Shown one piece after another: positions 37,295-46,081 of a stretch of DNA of 64,000 nt. Below the pieces are notes generated by a model, which worked only from the letters and a program-made list of their open reading frames with translations, made no database searches and was not told the origin of the DNA. The position numbers and the translations under genes are program-made. This DNA comes from Pseudomonas putida (lineage in GTDB: Bacteria > Pseudomonadota > Gammaproteobacteria > Pseudomonadales > Pseudomonadaceae). The stretch is taken from the NCBI RefSeq assembly GCF_002741075.1, contig NZ_CP016634.1, forward strand, positions 1,844,501-1,908,500, read 5' to 3'. The stretch's first letter is position 1, and every line of letters begins with the position of its first letter.

Positions 37295-39451
37295 GTGAAG
37301 AACATACTCGGTCATCCCCGTGCCCGACTGCTCGCCTTGGCAGTCCTGGTGCTGGTGATCCCACTGGGTACAAGGGCCTTGCTCGGCTGGTCCAACCCCT
37401 TAGGCTACCTGTCCGATATCGCGATCGGTAGCCTGTTGGTGCTGCTTCTGCACCGTCGCGCCTGGTGGCTGGCGCTGCCTGTACTATTGGTCTGGGGCGC
37501 TTTGCTGGTGGCTTCGGCAGAGCTGGTGAGCGCAGTCGGTCGACTGCCCAACAGCGCCGACCTCACCTACCTGTTCGATCCGCAATTCATGGAAAACTCC
37601 ACCGGCGGCGCCCTGGCCCACGCTTGGCTGCCCTGGCTGCTGGCCGCCGGGCTGCTGGCCTGGCTGATCACCGCCTGGCGCAGCCGTGGGCAACGCGATG
37701 CATCCCTGCCCCGCACGGCCTGGGCCATCCCCCTGGCTTTGCTGGGCGTGCATTGGGCCAGCCAGCACCTGAGCCCCTCCGACGCCGACCAATGGCGTCA
37801 GTACAACCTTCCTCACCAACTGCTCGCCGCCGCGGTGGGCAATGTACAACGCGCAACGTCCAGCGTTCTGGGCAACGAGCAACCCGTGCCCGTCCTGCCC
37901 ATCGCCGGCCTGACCCAGTCGGACCTCAACGGGCGCAAGCTTCTCGATGCGCCGGGCAAAGCCCGGAACGTGCTGGTGATCGCCCTGGAAGGCATCCCTG
38001 GCGCCTACGTGCGCGCCAACCGCCAAGCACTGCACAGCCATTTCGACGAAGAACTCATGCCCAATCTCAGCCGCTGGGCTGAGCGCGGCATGAACACGCC
38101 CGACTATGTGCTGCACACCCATCAGACCATCCGCGGCCTGTACGCCCTGCTCTGCGGCGACTACGACAAGCTCGCCAACGGTACGCCCAAGGGCATGGAG
38201 CTGCTGACCCAGGACCTGCGCAACCAAGCCTGCCTGCCGGCGCAGCTGCGCCAGGCCGGTTTCAGCACCCATTACCTGCAAGGAGCCGGCCTGCGCTTCA
38301 TGGCCAAGGACCGGATCATGCCGCACATCGGCTTCACGTCGGTGCACGGGCAGGAGTGGTTCACCAACAAGAACTACCTGCATTTCCCTTGGGGCAAGGA
38401 CGACCGCGCCTTCTTCGAAGGAGCCCAGAAGTACGTGACCAAGCTGCGCAAGCAAAAGCAGCCTTGGATGCTCACCCTGCTGACCGTTGGCACCCACCAG
38501 CCCTACTCAGCGCCAGAGCGCTACCTGCAGCGTTACGACACCGCCAAGCAAGCGGCGGTGGCTTATCTGGATGATGCCCTGGGCGCCTTCCTCGACAACC
38601 TCGAGCGCCAAGGCGTGCTCAAGGACACCCTGGTGGTCATCACGTCCGATGAGTCCCACGGTATCGACGGCGTACGCCTGGCCTCCTCATGGGGCTTCAA
38701 CCTCACCCTGGCGCCGGAACAGGCCCAACTGCCGCGCCTCAAACAAGGCACCTATGGCCATGTGGACCTGGCCACCTCCCTGCTCGACTACTTCGCCTTG
38801 CCCATTCCCGCCGCCCTGAGCGGGCGCTCGCTGTTCCGCGACTACGACACCGGGCGCGAGATGATTTCCTACACCAACGGCATGCTGCGCTATCACGACG
38901 GCCATGGCACCCTGACCGAATGCGACTTCCAGGAGCGCTGCCGTCGCTATGCAAGCCAGGGTTTCATTGCCGACCATGCCCAGTACCTGGGCCGAGGCAA
39001 TGAGATCACCGGGCAGCAGCTCACCGCCCTGGCCACCACACTGGATCAGTCGCTGCTGCAAACCCCGCTCAACCTGCGTTACCAATTCGGTGGGCCGGCA
39101 GCCATTACTTTGCACAAACGTATCCGCGATGACTGGGCCGACAATCTCATCGGAGCCCAATACCTGGAAATGCCTCAGGGCTCACATACCCGGGTGCGGG
39201 TGAAGGTGCGTTCCCTCGATCCGAAACACGATGCCTATATCCAGCTCAAGGCCAAAGAGTTCGAGCAGGATGTGCCGTTGGGTTTGCCGGAGGAAATCAT
39301 CGTCACCGCCGATCAGCCCCTGGAGCTTGAGTTCGGCTTCGACAACCCGTCGGTGCGCAAGGCGTTTTCATTCCACCTATTGGGTTATGGCGGGGGCAAG
39401 GTGGAAATCAGTGACTTCAGTGTGATCACCGGCTTCGCTGGAGGCGGCTGA
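37295..39451 (+). CDS. LTA-synthase-type sulfatase family membrane enzyme
   Basis: 718 residues. Several N-terminal membrane segments (ARLLALAVLVLVIPLG, LALPVLLVWGALLVASAEL, WLLAAGLLAWLI) precede a periplasmic sulfatase-like domain. The nucleophile Thr is likely in LHTHQTIRGLYALLCGDYD, and the later metal ligands are in TSDESHGIDG. Such enzymes transfer phosphoglycerol or phosphoethanolamine groups; Pseudomonas has no lipoteichoic acid, so periplasmic glucan or lipid modification is more likely. Start is GTG at 37295 with AGAAGGAAG upstream. The C-terminal about 110 residues form an extra beta-rich domain. Confidence 0.85.
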   Translation: MKNILGHPRARLLALAVLVLVIPLGTRALLGWSNPLGYLSDIAIGSLLVLLLHRRAWWLALPVLLVWGALLVASAELVSAVGRLPNSADLTYLFDPQFMENSTGGALAHAWLPWLLAAGLLAWLITAWRSRGQRDASLPRTAWAIPLALLGVHWASQHLSPSDADQWRQYNLPHQLLAAAVGNVQRATSSVLGNEQPVPVLPIAGLTQSDLNGRKLLDAPGKARNVLVIALEGIPGAYVRANRQALHSHFDEELMPNLSRWAERGMNTPDYVLHTHQTIRGLYALLCGDYDKLANGTPKGMELLTQDLRNQACLPAQLRQAGFSTHYLQGAGLRFMAKDRIMPHIGFTSVHGQEWFTNKNYLHFPWGKDDRAFFEGAQKYVTKLRKQKQPWMLTLLTVGTHQPYSAPERYLQRYDTAKQAAVAYLDDALGAFLDNLERQGVLKDTLVVITSDESHGIDGVRLASSWGFNLTLAPEQAQLPRLKQGTYGHVDLATSLLDYFALPIPAALSGRSLFRDYDTGREMISYTNGMLRYHDGHGTLTECDFQERCRRYASQGFIADHAQYLGRGNEITGQQLTALATTLDQSLLQTPLNLRYQFGGPAAITLHKRIRDDWADNLIGAQYLEMPQGSHTRVRVKVRSLDPKHDAYIQLKAKEFEQDVPLGLPEEIIVTADQPLELEFGFDNPSVRKAFSFHLLGYGGGKVEISDFSVITGFAGGG

Positions 39452-39466
39452 ATCACCTCCGGGACG

Positions 39467-39528
39467 CTCCCACCGTTGCAGTGGGAGCCGTTGCATGTCG
39501 TGATGGGGCTGCTGGGCAGCCCCTTTTT
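39467..39528 (+). terminator. Tandem hairpins, the second a rho-independent terminator
   Basis: GCTCCCAC-N7-GTGGGAGC at 39467-39489 is followed by GGGGCTG-N5-CAGCCCC (39505-39523) and TTTTT. They separate the sulfatase gene from the convergent pgm gene. Confidence 0.8.
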
Positions 39529-39531
39529 CCA

Positions 39532-41169
39532 TCAGGCGATTGCCGAATCCACCAACACCTGAGCTTCTTGCACCAGGCGCTGAAGGTGCGCTTCATCGAT
39601 GAAGCTCTCGGCGTAGATCTTGTAGATATCCTCGGTGCCAGACGGTCGCGCTGCGAACCAACCGTTGGCAGTCATCACTTTCAGACCACCAATGGCCTGG
39701 CCATTGCCTGGCGCGTGGCTGAGGATCTGCTCGATCGGCTCCCCGGCAAGCTCGGTGGACGTCACCTGCCCGGGCGCCAGTTTGCTCAACAGCGCCTTCT
39801 GCCGTGCATCAGCCTTGGCCTCCACACGTGTCGCGTACGGTTTGCCCAAGGCTTCGGTCAGGTCGGCATAGGCCTGGCTTGGGTTGCGGCCAGTACGGGC
39901 GGTCATTTCCGCGGCCAGCAATGCCGGAATCAGACCGTCCTTGTCAGTGGCCCAGACCGTGCCATCCTTGCGCAGGAACGAAGCTCCGGCACTCTCCTCG
40001 CCACCAAAGCCCAACGAGCCATCGAACAGCCCCTGGGCAAAGAACTTGAAGCCCACCGGCACTTCGTACAGGTCGCGGCCCAGACGAGCGGTCACGCGGT
40101 CGATCAAGCCGCTGCTGACCACGGTCTTGCCCACCGCCGCGTCGCTGCGCCACTGTGGGCGATGACGGAACAGATAATCGATGGCCACGGCCAGGTAGTT
40201 GTTCGGTTGCAGCAAACCATCGGGCGTGACGATGCCGTGGCGGTCGTGGTCGGGGTCGCAGGCGAAGGCCACATCGAACCGCTCGCGCAGACCAATCAGG
40301 CCCTGCATGGCATGGGGCGAGGATGGGTCCATGCGGATCTGGCCATCCCAGTCGACGGTCATGAAGCGGAACGTCGGATCGACCTCGGTGTTGACCACTT
40401 CCAGGTCCAGACGGTAGTGCTCGGCGATCGCCTGCCAGTAGCGCACCCCTGCCCCGCCCAATGGGTCGACACCCAGGCGCAGTTTGGCGTTGCGGATGAC
40501 GTCGAAGTCGATGACGTTTTCAAGATCGGCCACATAGCGGCCCACATAGTCGTAACGCTGGGTGGTGGAGGCTTGCAGGGCCTGGGCATGGTCCATGCGC
40601 TTGACGCCGGCAAGACCTGCGGCCAGTAGCTCGTTGGCCTTGGCCTCGATCCACTTGGTCACGTCGCTGTCGGCCGGCCCCCCATTGGGGGGGTTGTACT
40701 TGAAACCGCCACTTTGCGGCGGGTTGTGCGACGGCGTGATGACCACGCCATCGGCCAGACCCTGCTGGCGGCCACGGTTGTGGCAGAGAATGGCGTGTGA
40801 CACGGCCGGGGTCGGTGTGTACTCATCGTCCTTGGACAGCATCACCTGCACGCCATTGGCGGCCAGCACCTCCAAGGCGCTGGCTGCAGCTGGTGCCGAC
40901 AGGGCATGGGTATCGGCGCCGACGAACAGCGGGCCATCGATGCCTTTTTCCTGGCGATAGAGGCAGATGGCCTGGGTGATCGCCAACACGTGATCTTCGT
41001 TGAAGCTCAGTTCCAGCGACGTGCCCCGGTGCCCTGAAGTGCCGAAGGCCACACGCTGGGCCGCCACTGCCGCGTCGGGACGGCCGGTGTAGTAGGCGGT
41101 GAGCAGGCGGGGAATATCGACCAGCACGCTGGCCGGAGCCGGCTTGCCTGCCAAAGGACTGAGCGTCAT
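39532..41169 (-). CDS. pgm: Alpha-D-glucose phosphate-specific phosphoglucomutase
   Basis: 545-residue cytoplasmic enzyme interconverting glucose 1-phosphate and glucose 6-phosphate. Blocks seen: [10 protein letters not shown] (substrate loop, about 41-50), the phosphoserine loop [10 protein letters not shown] (about 143), the metal loop CDPDHDRHG (about 300), and FGGEESAG (about 390). The length equals that of E. coli Pgm. GAGG precedes the ATG. It links central metabolism to trehalose, glycogen and envelope polysaccharide synthesis. Confidence 0.95.
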   Translation of the reverse strand: MTLSPLAGKPAPASVLVDIPRLLTAYYTGRPDAAVAAQRVAFGTSGHRGTSLELSFNEDHVLAITQAICLYRQEKGIDGPLFVGADTHALSAPAAASALEVLAANGVQVMLSKDDEYTPTPAVSHAILCHNRGRQQGLADGVVITPSHNPPQSGGFKYNPPNGGPADSDVTKWIEAKANELLAAGLAGVKRMDHAQALQASTTQRYDYVGRYVADLENVIDFDVIRNAKLRLGVDPLGGAGVRYWQAIAEHYRLDLEVVNTEVDPTFRFMTVDWDGQIRMDPSSPHAMQGLIGLRERFDVAFACDPDHDRHGIVTPDGLLQPNNYLAVAIDYLFRHRPQWRSDAAVGKTVVSSGLIDRVTARLGRDLYEVPVGFKFFAQGLFDGSLGFGGEESAGASFLRKDGTVWATDKDGLIPALLAAEMTARTGRNPSQAYADLTEALGKPYATRVEAKADARQKALLSKLAPGQVTSTELAGEPIEQILSHAPGNGQAIGGLKVMTANGWFAARPSGTEDIYKIYAESFIDEAHLQRLVQEAQVLVDSAIA

Positions 41170-41256
41170 GCAAGAACCTCGAGATCAACAGGATGTTGGT
41201 GTTGGAACACGCAGTGTACTGGGAGTTGCAACGCCGTGCGATGGGGCCTGCGTGGA

Positions 41257-43518
41257 TTATTCGCGAGCTGCCTGCCACCAGGAAGGGAACATCTGCTGCA
41301 CCCTTGGCTCGGCGAAACGCTCGTCGATCAACAGCAACACGCCACGGTCCTGATCGCCGCGGATAACCCGGCCTGCGGCCTGGATCACCTTGCGCACGCC
41401 GGGGTAGAGATAGGCGTAGTCGAAGCCTGCGCCGAACTGACGTCCCAGACGCTGCTTGAACTGCTCGTTGACCGGGTTGACCTGGGGCAGCCCCAGGGTG
41501 GCGACGAACGCGCCAATCAAGCGGCTGCCAGGCAGGTCCACACCTTCGCCGAAAGCGCCACCCAGCACCGCGAAGCCAACCCCTTTGCCGTCAGGCACGA
41601 AACGCCCCAGAAACGCCTCGCGCGCGCCTTCGTCCATCCCCGGTGCCTGCTCCCACCGGGGGATCGCCGGATAACGCTTGGCCAGCAGCATCGCCACCTG
41701 GTCGAGGTATTCGAAGCTGCTGAAGAACGCCAGGTAGTTGCCTGGCTGGCGTCGATACTGCTCGGCGATCAACTCGACGATCGGTGCCAACGAGGCATGA
41801 CGTTCCCGATAGCGGGTGGAAACCTCGCTGACGATGCGCACCGCTAACTGCTCTGCGCGAAACGGTGCCGCCACTTCCAGCCAGGCCGTGTCGCTCGGCA
41901 TGCCGAGCAAGTCGGCATAGTAATGCCGTGGGCTCAGTGTGGCGGAGAATAGCGTGACGCTGCGCGCCGCCTGCATGCGCGGCCCCAGCAACCGCGCCGG
42001 CACCACGTTGCGCAGGCACAAAGTGGCCAGACGACGCTTGCGCGGGCCCGTGCGCAGGGTCACATCGAAGATGAAGTGCTCATCGAACAGTTCAGCGACC
42101 CGAGTGAACTGCAGGGCCTGGAAAAAAAACTGCAACAGCGCAGGATCCACCTCGCCAGGCACCTGCTCCAAGCGCTCCTGGATCAGGCCGATGCACTGCG
42201 CAAGGGCCCGCAGGAACGCCTCGGGCAGGCGGTCGAGTGCCTGGTAAGGGGCTTGCTGCGTCTTGTACAAGGCGTTCCACTGCCGGTTCAAACGCTCGAG
42301 GGCGCTGCCCATCCCAAGGGGTTTGCTCTGGCGCAGGCAGGCCAATTGGCCTTGGTCCAGGTTTGCGCTGTACATCCCCCGCCCACGCTCGACCAGGTTG
42401 TGCGCCTCGTCTACCAGTACCGCCACACGCCACTGGTTGGCTTGGGCCAGGGCATACAGCAAGGCATGGGCGTCGAAGTAATAGTTATAGTCAGCCACCA
42501 GCACATCGGCCCAACGCGCCATCTCCTGCCCCAGGTAGTAAGGGCAGATTTGGTGTGCTAGGGCCACCTCGCGAAGGCCAGCCTTGTCGAGCAGCGGTCG
42601 GCGCGCCGCCTCCTCGCGCGCGGCATGCAGGCGGTCATAGAGGCCCCTGGCCAATGGGCAGGACTCGCCATGGCAGGCACTGCCGGGGTGTTCGCACGCT
42701 TTGTCCCGGGCGATCAACTCCAGGGTCCGCAAGGCCGGCAGCGGCGTAGCATCGGTGATCTGGCGCAAAGCATCCAACGCCAGTGCCCGGCCTGGGGTCT
42801 TGGCGGTCAGGAAAAACACTTTGTCCAGTTGCTGGGGTGCCATGGCCTTGAGCAACGGGAACAAGGTCCCGAGGGTCTTGCCGATGCCAGTGCTGGCCTG
42901 GGCCATCAGGCAACGGCCGGTGCTCACCGCCTTGTACAGCGTCTCGGCCAACTGGCGCTGGCCCTGGCGAAATTGTGGATAGGGAAACCTCAAGGCCTGC
43001 AGATCCCGATCACGTTCGGCCAAGCGCTGCTGCTGGAACTGGGCCCACGCAAGAAAGCGCTGGCACTGAGTCTGGAAAAAGCATTGCAGGTCTGCGGCGG
43101 TGTGCTGTTCGCTGATCAACGTCTGGCGGTCGCTGTCCACGTCCAGGTAGACCAACGCGACGTCGATCGTTTCCAGCGCCCGGGCGTGGCACATCAGCCA
43201 GGCATAGACCTTGGCCTGCGCCCAATGCAACTGACGATGGTTGGGCGGCTGGCGGGCCAGGTCGCCTCGGTGGGTCTTGATCTCTTCCAGGCAATTGCGC
43301 GCCGGGTCATATCCGTCGGCGCGGCCACGCACGCGCAAGCCTTGGTACTGCCCCTCCAGTGCTACCTCAGCTTCGTAGCCTGCGTCCCGCCGGGCCACGA
43401 CCCGACGGTGACCCGCGATACCTTCCTGGGCCGTGGGCGATGGCGTGAATCGCAGGTCCAAATCGCCCACCTTCGCGCTGAACTCGCACAGCGCCCGGAC
43501 TGCCACGGTGTAGGTCAT
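41257..43518 (-). CDS. RecB-type nuclease fused to an XPD/DinG-like Fe-S helicase
   Basis: 753 residues. N-terminal PD-(D/E)xK nuclease: D68 in GRADGYD, E79-x-K81 in LEEIKTHRG, and the RecB-type QAKVY at 101-105. The helicase follows with Walker A ASTGIGKT (208-215), four cysteines for a 4Fe-4S cluster (C275, C282, C287, C325), DEAH box (370-373), and a C-terminal VIRGDQDRGVLLLIDERF segment. Its ATG overlaps the stop of the FAN1-type gene (ATGA). P. aeruginosa has a similar pair. Expected to unwind and trim damaged or branched DNA, perhaps crosslinks. Confidence 0.88.
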   Translation of the reverse strand: MTYTVAVRALCEFSAKVGDLDLRFTPSPTAQEGIAGHRRVVARRDAGYEAEVALEGQYQGLRVRGRADGYDPARNCLEEIKTHRGDLARQPPNHRQLHWAQAKVYAWLMCHARALETIDVALVYLDVDSDRQTLISEQHTAADLQCFFQTQCQRFLAWAQFQQQRLAERDRDLQALRFPYPQFRQGQRQLAETLYKAVSTGRCLMAQASTGIGKTLGTLFPLLKAMAPQQLDKVFFLTAKTPGRALALDALRQITDATPLPALRTLELIARDKACEHPGSACHGESCPLARGLYDRLHAAREEAARRPLLDKAGLREVALAHQICPYYLGQEMARWADVLVADYNYYFDAHALLYALAQANQWRVAVLVDEAHNLVERGRGMYSANLDQGQLACLRQSKPLGMGSALERLNRQWNALYKTQQAPYQALDRLPEAFLRALAQCIGLIQERLEQVPGEVDPALLQFFFQALQFTRVAELFDEHFIFDVTLRTGPRKRRLATLCLRNVVPARLLGPRMQAARSVTLFSATLSPRHYYADLLGMPSDTAWLEVAAPFRAEQLAVRIVSEVSTRYRERHASLAPIVELIAEQYRRQPGNYLAFFSSFEYLDQVAMLLAKRYPAIPRWEQAPGMDEGAREAFLGRFVPDGKGVGFAVLGGAFGEGVDLPGSRLIGAFVATLGLPQVNPVNEQFKQRLGRQFGAGFDYAYLYPGVRKVIQAAGRVIRGDQDRGVLLLIDERFAEPRVQQMFPSWWQAARE

Positions 43519-45167
43519 GCCGGCGTCTCGACCCAGCGTACATGGCACACCGCAACGGGCAGGCCGTGCTCACGGCAGAAATCGAGCCAGCGCACTTGGT
43601 TGTCCTGTAGCCGATCCCCAGGCCCCTTGACCTCGACCATGCGGTAACGGCCTTCGGCTGGCCAGAACTGGATCAGGTCAGGCATGCCCGCGCGATTGCT
43701 GCGAATGTCCTGCAAGAGGCGTACGAAACAGTGTTTGAGGTGAGCCGCAGGTATACAGGTCAGGGCCTGATCGAGCAGTTCGGGGGTGAGCATCGGCCAG
43801 AACACGAACGGCGATTGCAGCCCTTGTTTGGCGACGAAACAGTCCTGCATGGCCTGGCGGTAGCTGCCATCGTCGAGCCTACTCAGGCAGGCTTGGAACA
43901 AAGCCGCGCGCCGTTGCTGGAAGTCGCCGTCGTGCAGGTCTTGGGGCCCTGCCTGGAATGGGTGGAAGAAAGCGCCAGGCACCGGCGCGAAGATCGCGTC
44001 CCAGCACAGCAGGCCGAAGAGGCTGTTGAACAGGGTGTTTTCGACGTAATGGCAGGTGCTTGAACCTTCGGCCAGGTGCAACCGTACCGCCTCTTCGACA
44101 CCATGGGCGGAGCGTGCCACTGGTAGCTGCAGCTCAATCAATGCCAGGTCCGTTGGGCGGCGGCGAGCTTGCGGCGGCCCGCCAAGCTTGCGTGCCAGAC
44201 GTGGCAGCATACGCGCCAGGGCTTGTTGTTCCTGGGCATTGGCAGGCGAGGTGGCCAAGTCCAGTGCCATTGCCTGCGCCCGCTCCCACTGCTCGCTGCG
44301 CTCCAGTACCCGCACCTGGCGCACACGCGCCTCGGGGTGATCGCTGCGCGCATAGACCGCCAAGGCCTGGTCCCAGTCACCCCGGCGCTCGCACTGCTGG
44401 CCGATGCTGTACATCAGTCGCCCCCGTCGCCGTACCAACCACGGGTTGTCGCTGTGCAGGCCCTCCAGGGTCGCCAGCAACGAATCGGCGTCCTCTCCTT
44501 GCTCCAGCCGCTCGGCACATTGGTGCAACGCCATGGCCAGGTCGACCTCCGTGCGCTGGCGCAAGGCCCGCGAATCGGCGCACAGCGGCACCTGTTCATA
44601 ACGCAACAAACCCAGATCGGCCAGCACGAACTCCGACCAGTCCTGATACAGGTTGCCGAAAAACAACAAACGCAAGCGGTCACACAACGGCTGCAGGCGC
44701 CAATGGAGGATACGTACAGGAGATTGCGCAAACCACTCAGCCAGCGGGCGGGGTGCAAGTGCGAGGGACTGCAATTGCGTGAGCAGTTCGCCCTTGGCTG
44801 CCCGAGGCCTGCTCAGTTGGGCGGCAAAGCACTGGGCCAGTTCCTGCTTGCGCAGTACATCGAACAATTGCTCCAGGGTCAGGACGGCATCGTCGCTGAC
44901 CCACCCCAACGCCAGCAGCGGCTGCAGCGCCGCAGTACTATCACCAATTTCGGCGTAGTCGAGCCTGTCGCTGCGAAACAACTCCCCCTTGCGCATGACC
45001 ATCCGCACCAGCAAGGCCTGGGCAGGCTCGGGCAACTGCTCGAACGCTTGCAGGAAGCCCTGCTCGGCCTCATCGAGCAGGTCAGCATAGCGCTGCTCGA
45101 CCCAGGCCAACACCTGCCGGAAGTTATGCAGGTAATAAAGAGGGTCGTCGACGGAGTGGGCAATCAC
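43515..45167 (-). CDS. VRR-NUC domain nuclease, bacterial FAN1 homologue
   Basis: 550 residues. The N-terminal part (YLHNFRQVLAWVEQRYADLL) and helical TPR-like middle resemble FAN1. The C-terminal VRR-NUC domain shows MPDLIQFWP, then MVEVKGPGDRLQDNQVRWLD, supplying the Asp, Glu-x-Lys and Gln of the nuclease site. FAN1 cuts 5' flaps and interstrand crosslinks; the P. aeruginosa protein has been studied structurally. Start is GTG at 45167. It is co-translated with the nuclease-helicase gene, suggesting a joint role in crosslink repair. Confidence 0.9.
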   Translation of the reverse strand: MIAHSVDDPLYYLHNFRQVLAWVEQRYADLLDEAEQGFLQAFEQLPEPAQALLVRMVMRKGELFRSDRLDYAEIGDSTAALQPLLALGWVSDDAVLTLEQLFDVLRKQELAQCFAAQLSRPRAAKGELLTQLQSLALAPRPLAEWFAQSPVRILHWRLQPLCDRLRLLFFGNLYQDWSEFVLADLGLLRYEQVPLCADSRALRQRTEVDLAMALHQCAERLEQGEDADSLLATLEGLHSDNPWLVRRRGRLMYSIGQQCERRGDWDQALAVYARSDHPEARVRQVRVLERSEQWERAQAMALDLATSPANAQEQQALARMLPRLARKLGGPPQARRRPTDLALIELQLPVARSAHGVEEAVRLHLAEGSSTCHYVENTLFNSLFGLLCWDAIFAPVPGAFFHPFQAGPQDLHDGDFQQRRAALFQACLSRLDDGSYRQAMQDCFVAKQGLQSPFVFWPMLTPELLDQALTCIPAAHLKHCFVRLLQDIRSNRAGMPDLIQFWPAEGRYRMVEVKGPGDRLQDNQVRWLDFCREHGLPVAVCHVRWVETPA

Positions 45168-45283
45168 AGTGCGCGTTCAGTTGAGGAAACAGGCACTGGT
45201 TATACATACAGATCAAGCGCGGTGGCAAGTGCTACAGGTCGCCTCGCTGGCGAGGGCAGTGGCACTCGCCGGCAAAGCGCCGC

Positions 45284-45850
45284 TCAAGGCCGGTACATGA
45301 GGTAGGCTTCACCGCTGACTCGGATCATCGGGTGCGGCACGATAGTGCAGGTTTTGACAATCTTGAACCCGTGTCGCTCGTAGAAACGCCGGGCACCGGT
45401 GTTCGCGGCATAGTCGATCAAACTCAGGCCTTTGAGCCCTAACTGATCAGCGCGTTGCTGAGCCTGTTCAAGGAACCGTACACCCAGACCCTGGTTACGC
45501 CAGCCTTCACGAAGAGCCAAGCTCGAAACATAGAGGGTGTCGGGGACTTCCATATCGGCATAAGGCGCCAACACAGGATCAGTCGCCGGCGCAGGGTCTG
45601 GATCGTGATACATCGGATAGCTGTGCATCATGCCGATGACCTGCCCTTCGGCTTCAGCAATAAGGCAGTTCTGGTAGGAGAAATCTACGTTATCGCGGGC
45701 ATAGCGGACAGTGCCGACATCGAGTAAATCCTGACCCGGTTCTGCTAACTGGCTCCAGATATAATCGGCTACCCCTTCGGAAGTTATTTGGAACAACTGG
45801 GCAATATCACGCGCATCCGAGCTGCGACCCGGACGAAATTCGACGGCCAT
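45284..45850 (-). CDS. GNAT-family N-acetyltransferase
   Basis: 188 residues. GNAT motif A (acetyl-CoA binding) is REGWRNQGLGVRFLEQAQQR, and motif B is NTGARRFYERHGFKIVK. The N-terminus MAVEFRPGRSSDARDIAQLF is typical. Substrate not predictable. A GGAG lies before the ATG at 45850. Confidence 0.88.
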   Translation of the reverse strand: MAVEFRPGRSSDARDIAQLFQITSEGVADYIWSQLAEPGQDLLDVGTVRYARDNVDFSYQNCLIAEAEGQVIGMMHSYPMYHDPDPAPATDPVLAPYADMEVPDTLYVSSLALREGWRNQGLGVRFLEQAQQRADQLGLKGLSLIDYAANTGARRFYERHGFKIVKTCTIVPHPMIRVSGEAYLMYRP

Positions 45851-46017
45851 GTAGAGGACTCCAAGGAAGTGTCGCTCTTTATAGCGTGGAGAAAAGCGTG
45901 TTTCAACAGCACCAATAAAAAGATATAACGGCCTTATTAACCGATATAAAAGCGCGTCGTACAAGGGCATTTATATGTCGCACCCGGACAATAAGAACTC
46001 TTAATTTACGCTTCACC

Positions 46018-46081
46018 TTCAACGTTGAACGCCTCCAAGACCCTTGTCGAAAAACGTACAAGGGGTGAATTCGTTCAACGT
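46018..46081. repeat. Nested palindromes at the end of the MocR-like gene
   Basis: The 12-bp palindrome TTCAACGTTGAA (46018-46029) overlaps ACGTTGAACG (46022-46031), which pairs with CGTTCAACGT (46072-46081). Inside it CCCTTGT (46041-46047) pairs with ACAAGGG (46058-46064). The outer arm includes the stop codon of the MocR-like gene. It can fold as a long hairpin on either strand. Confidence 0.65.

Noticed and set aside
44169..45305. Long plus-strand open frame opposite the FAN1-type gene
   Set aside because: High-GC antisense frame without family-like sequence; the minus-strand frame carries a complete VRR-NUC nuclease.
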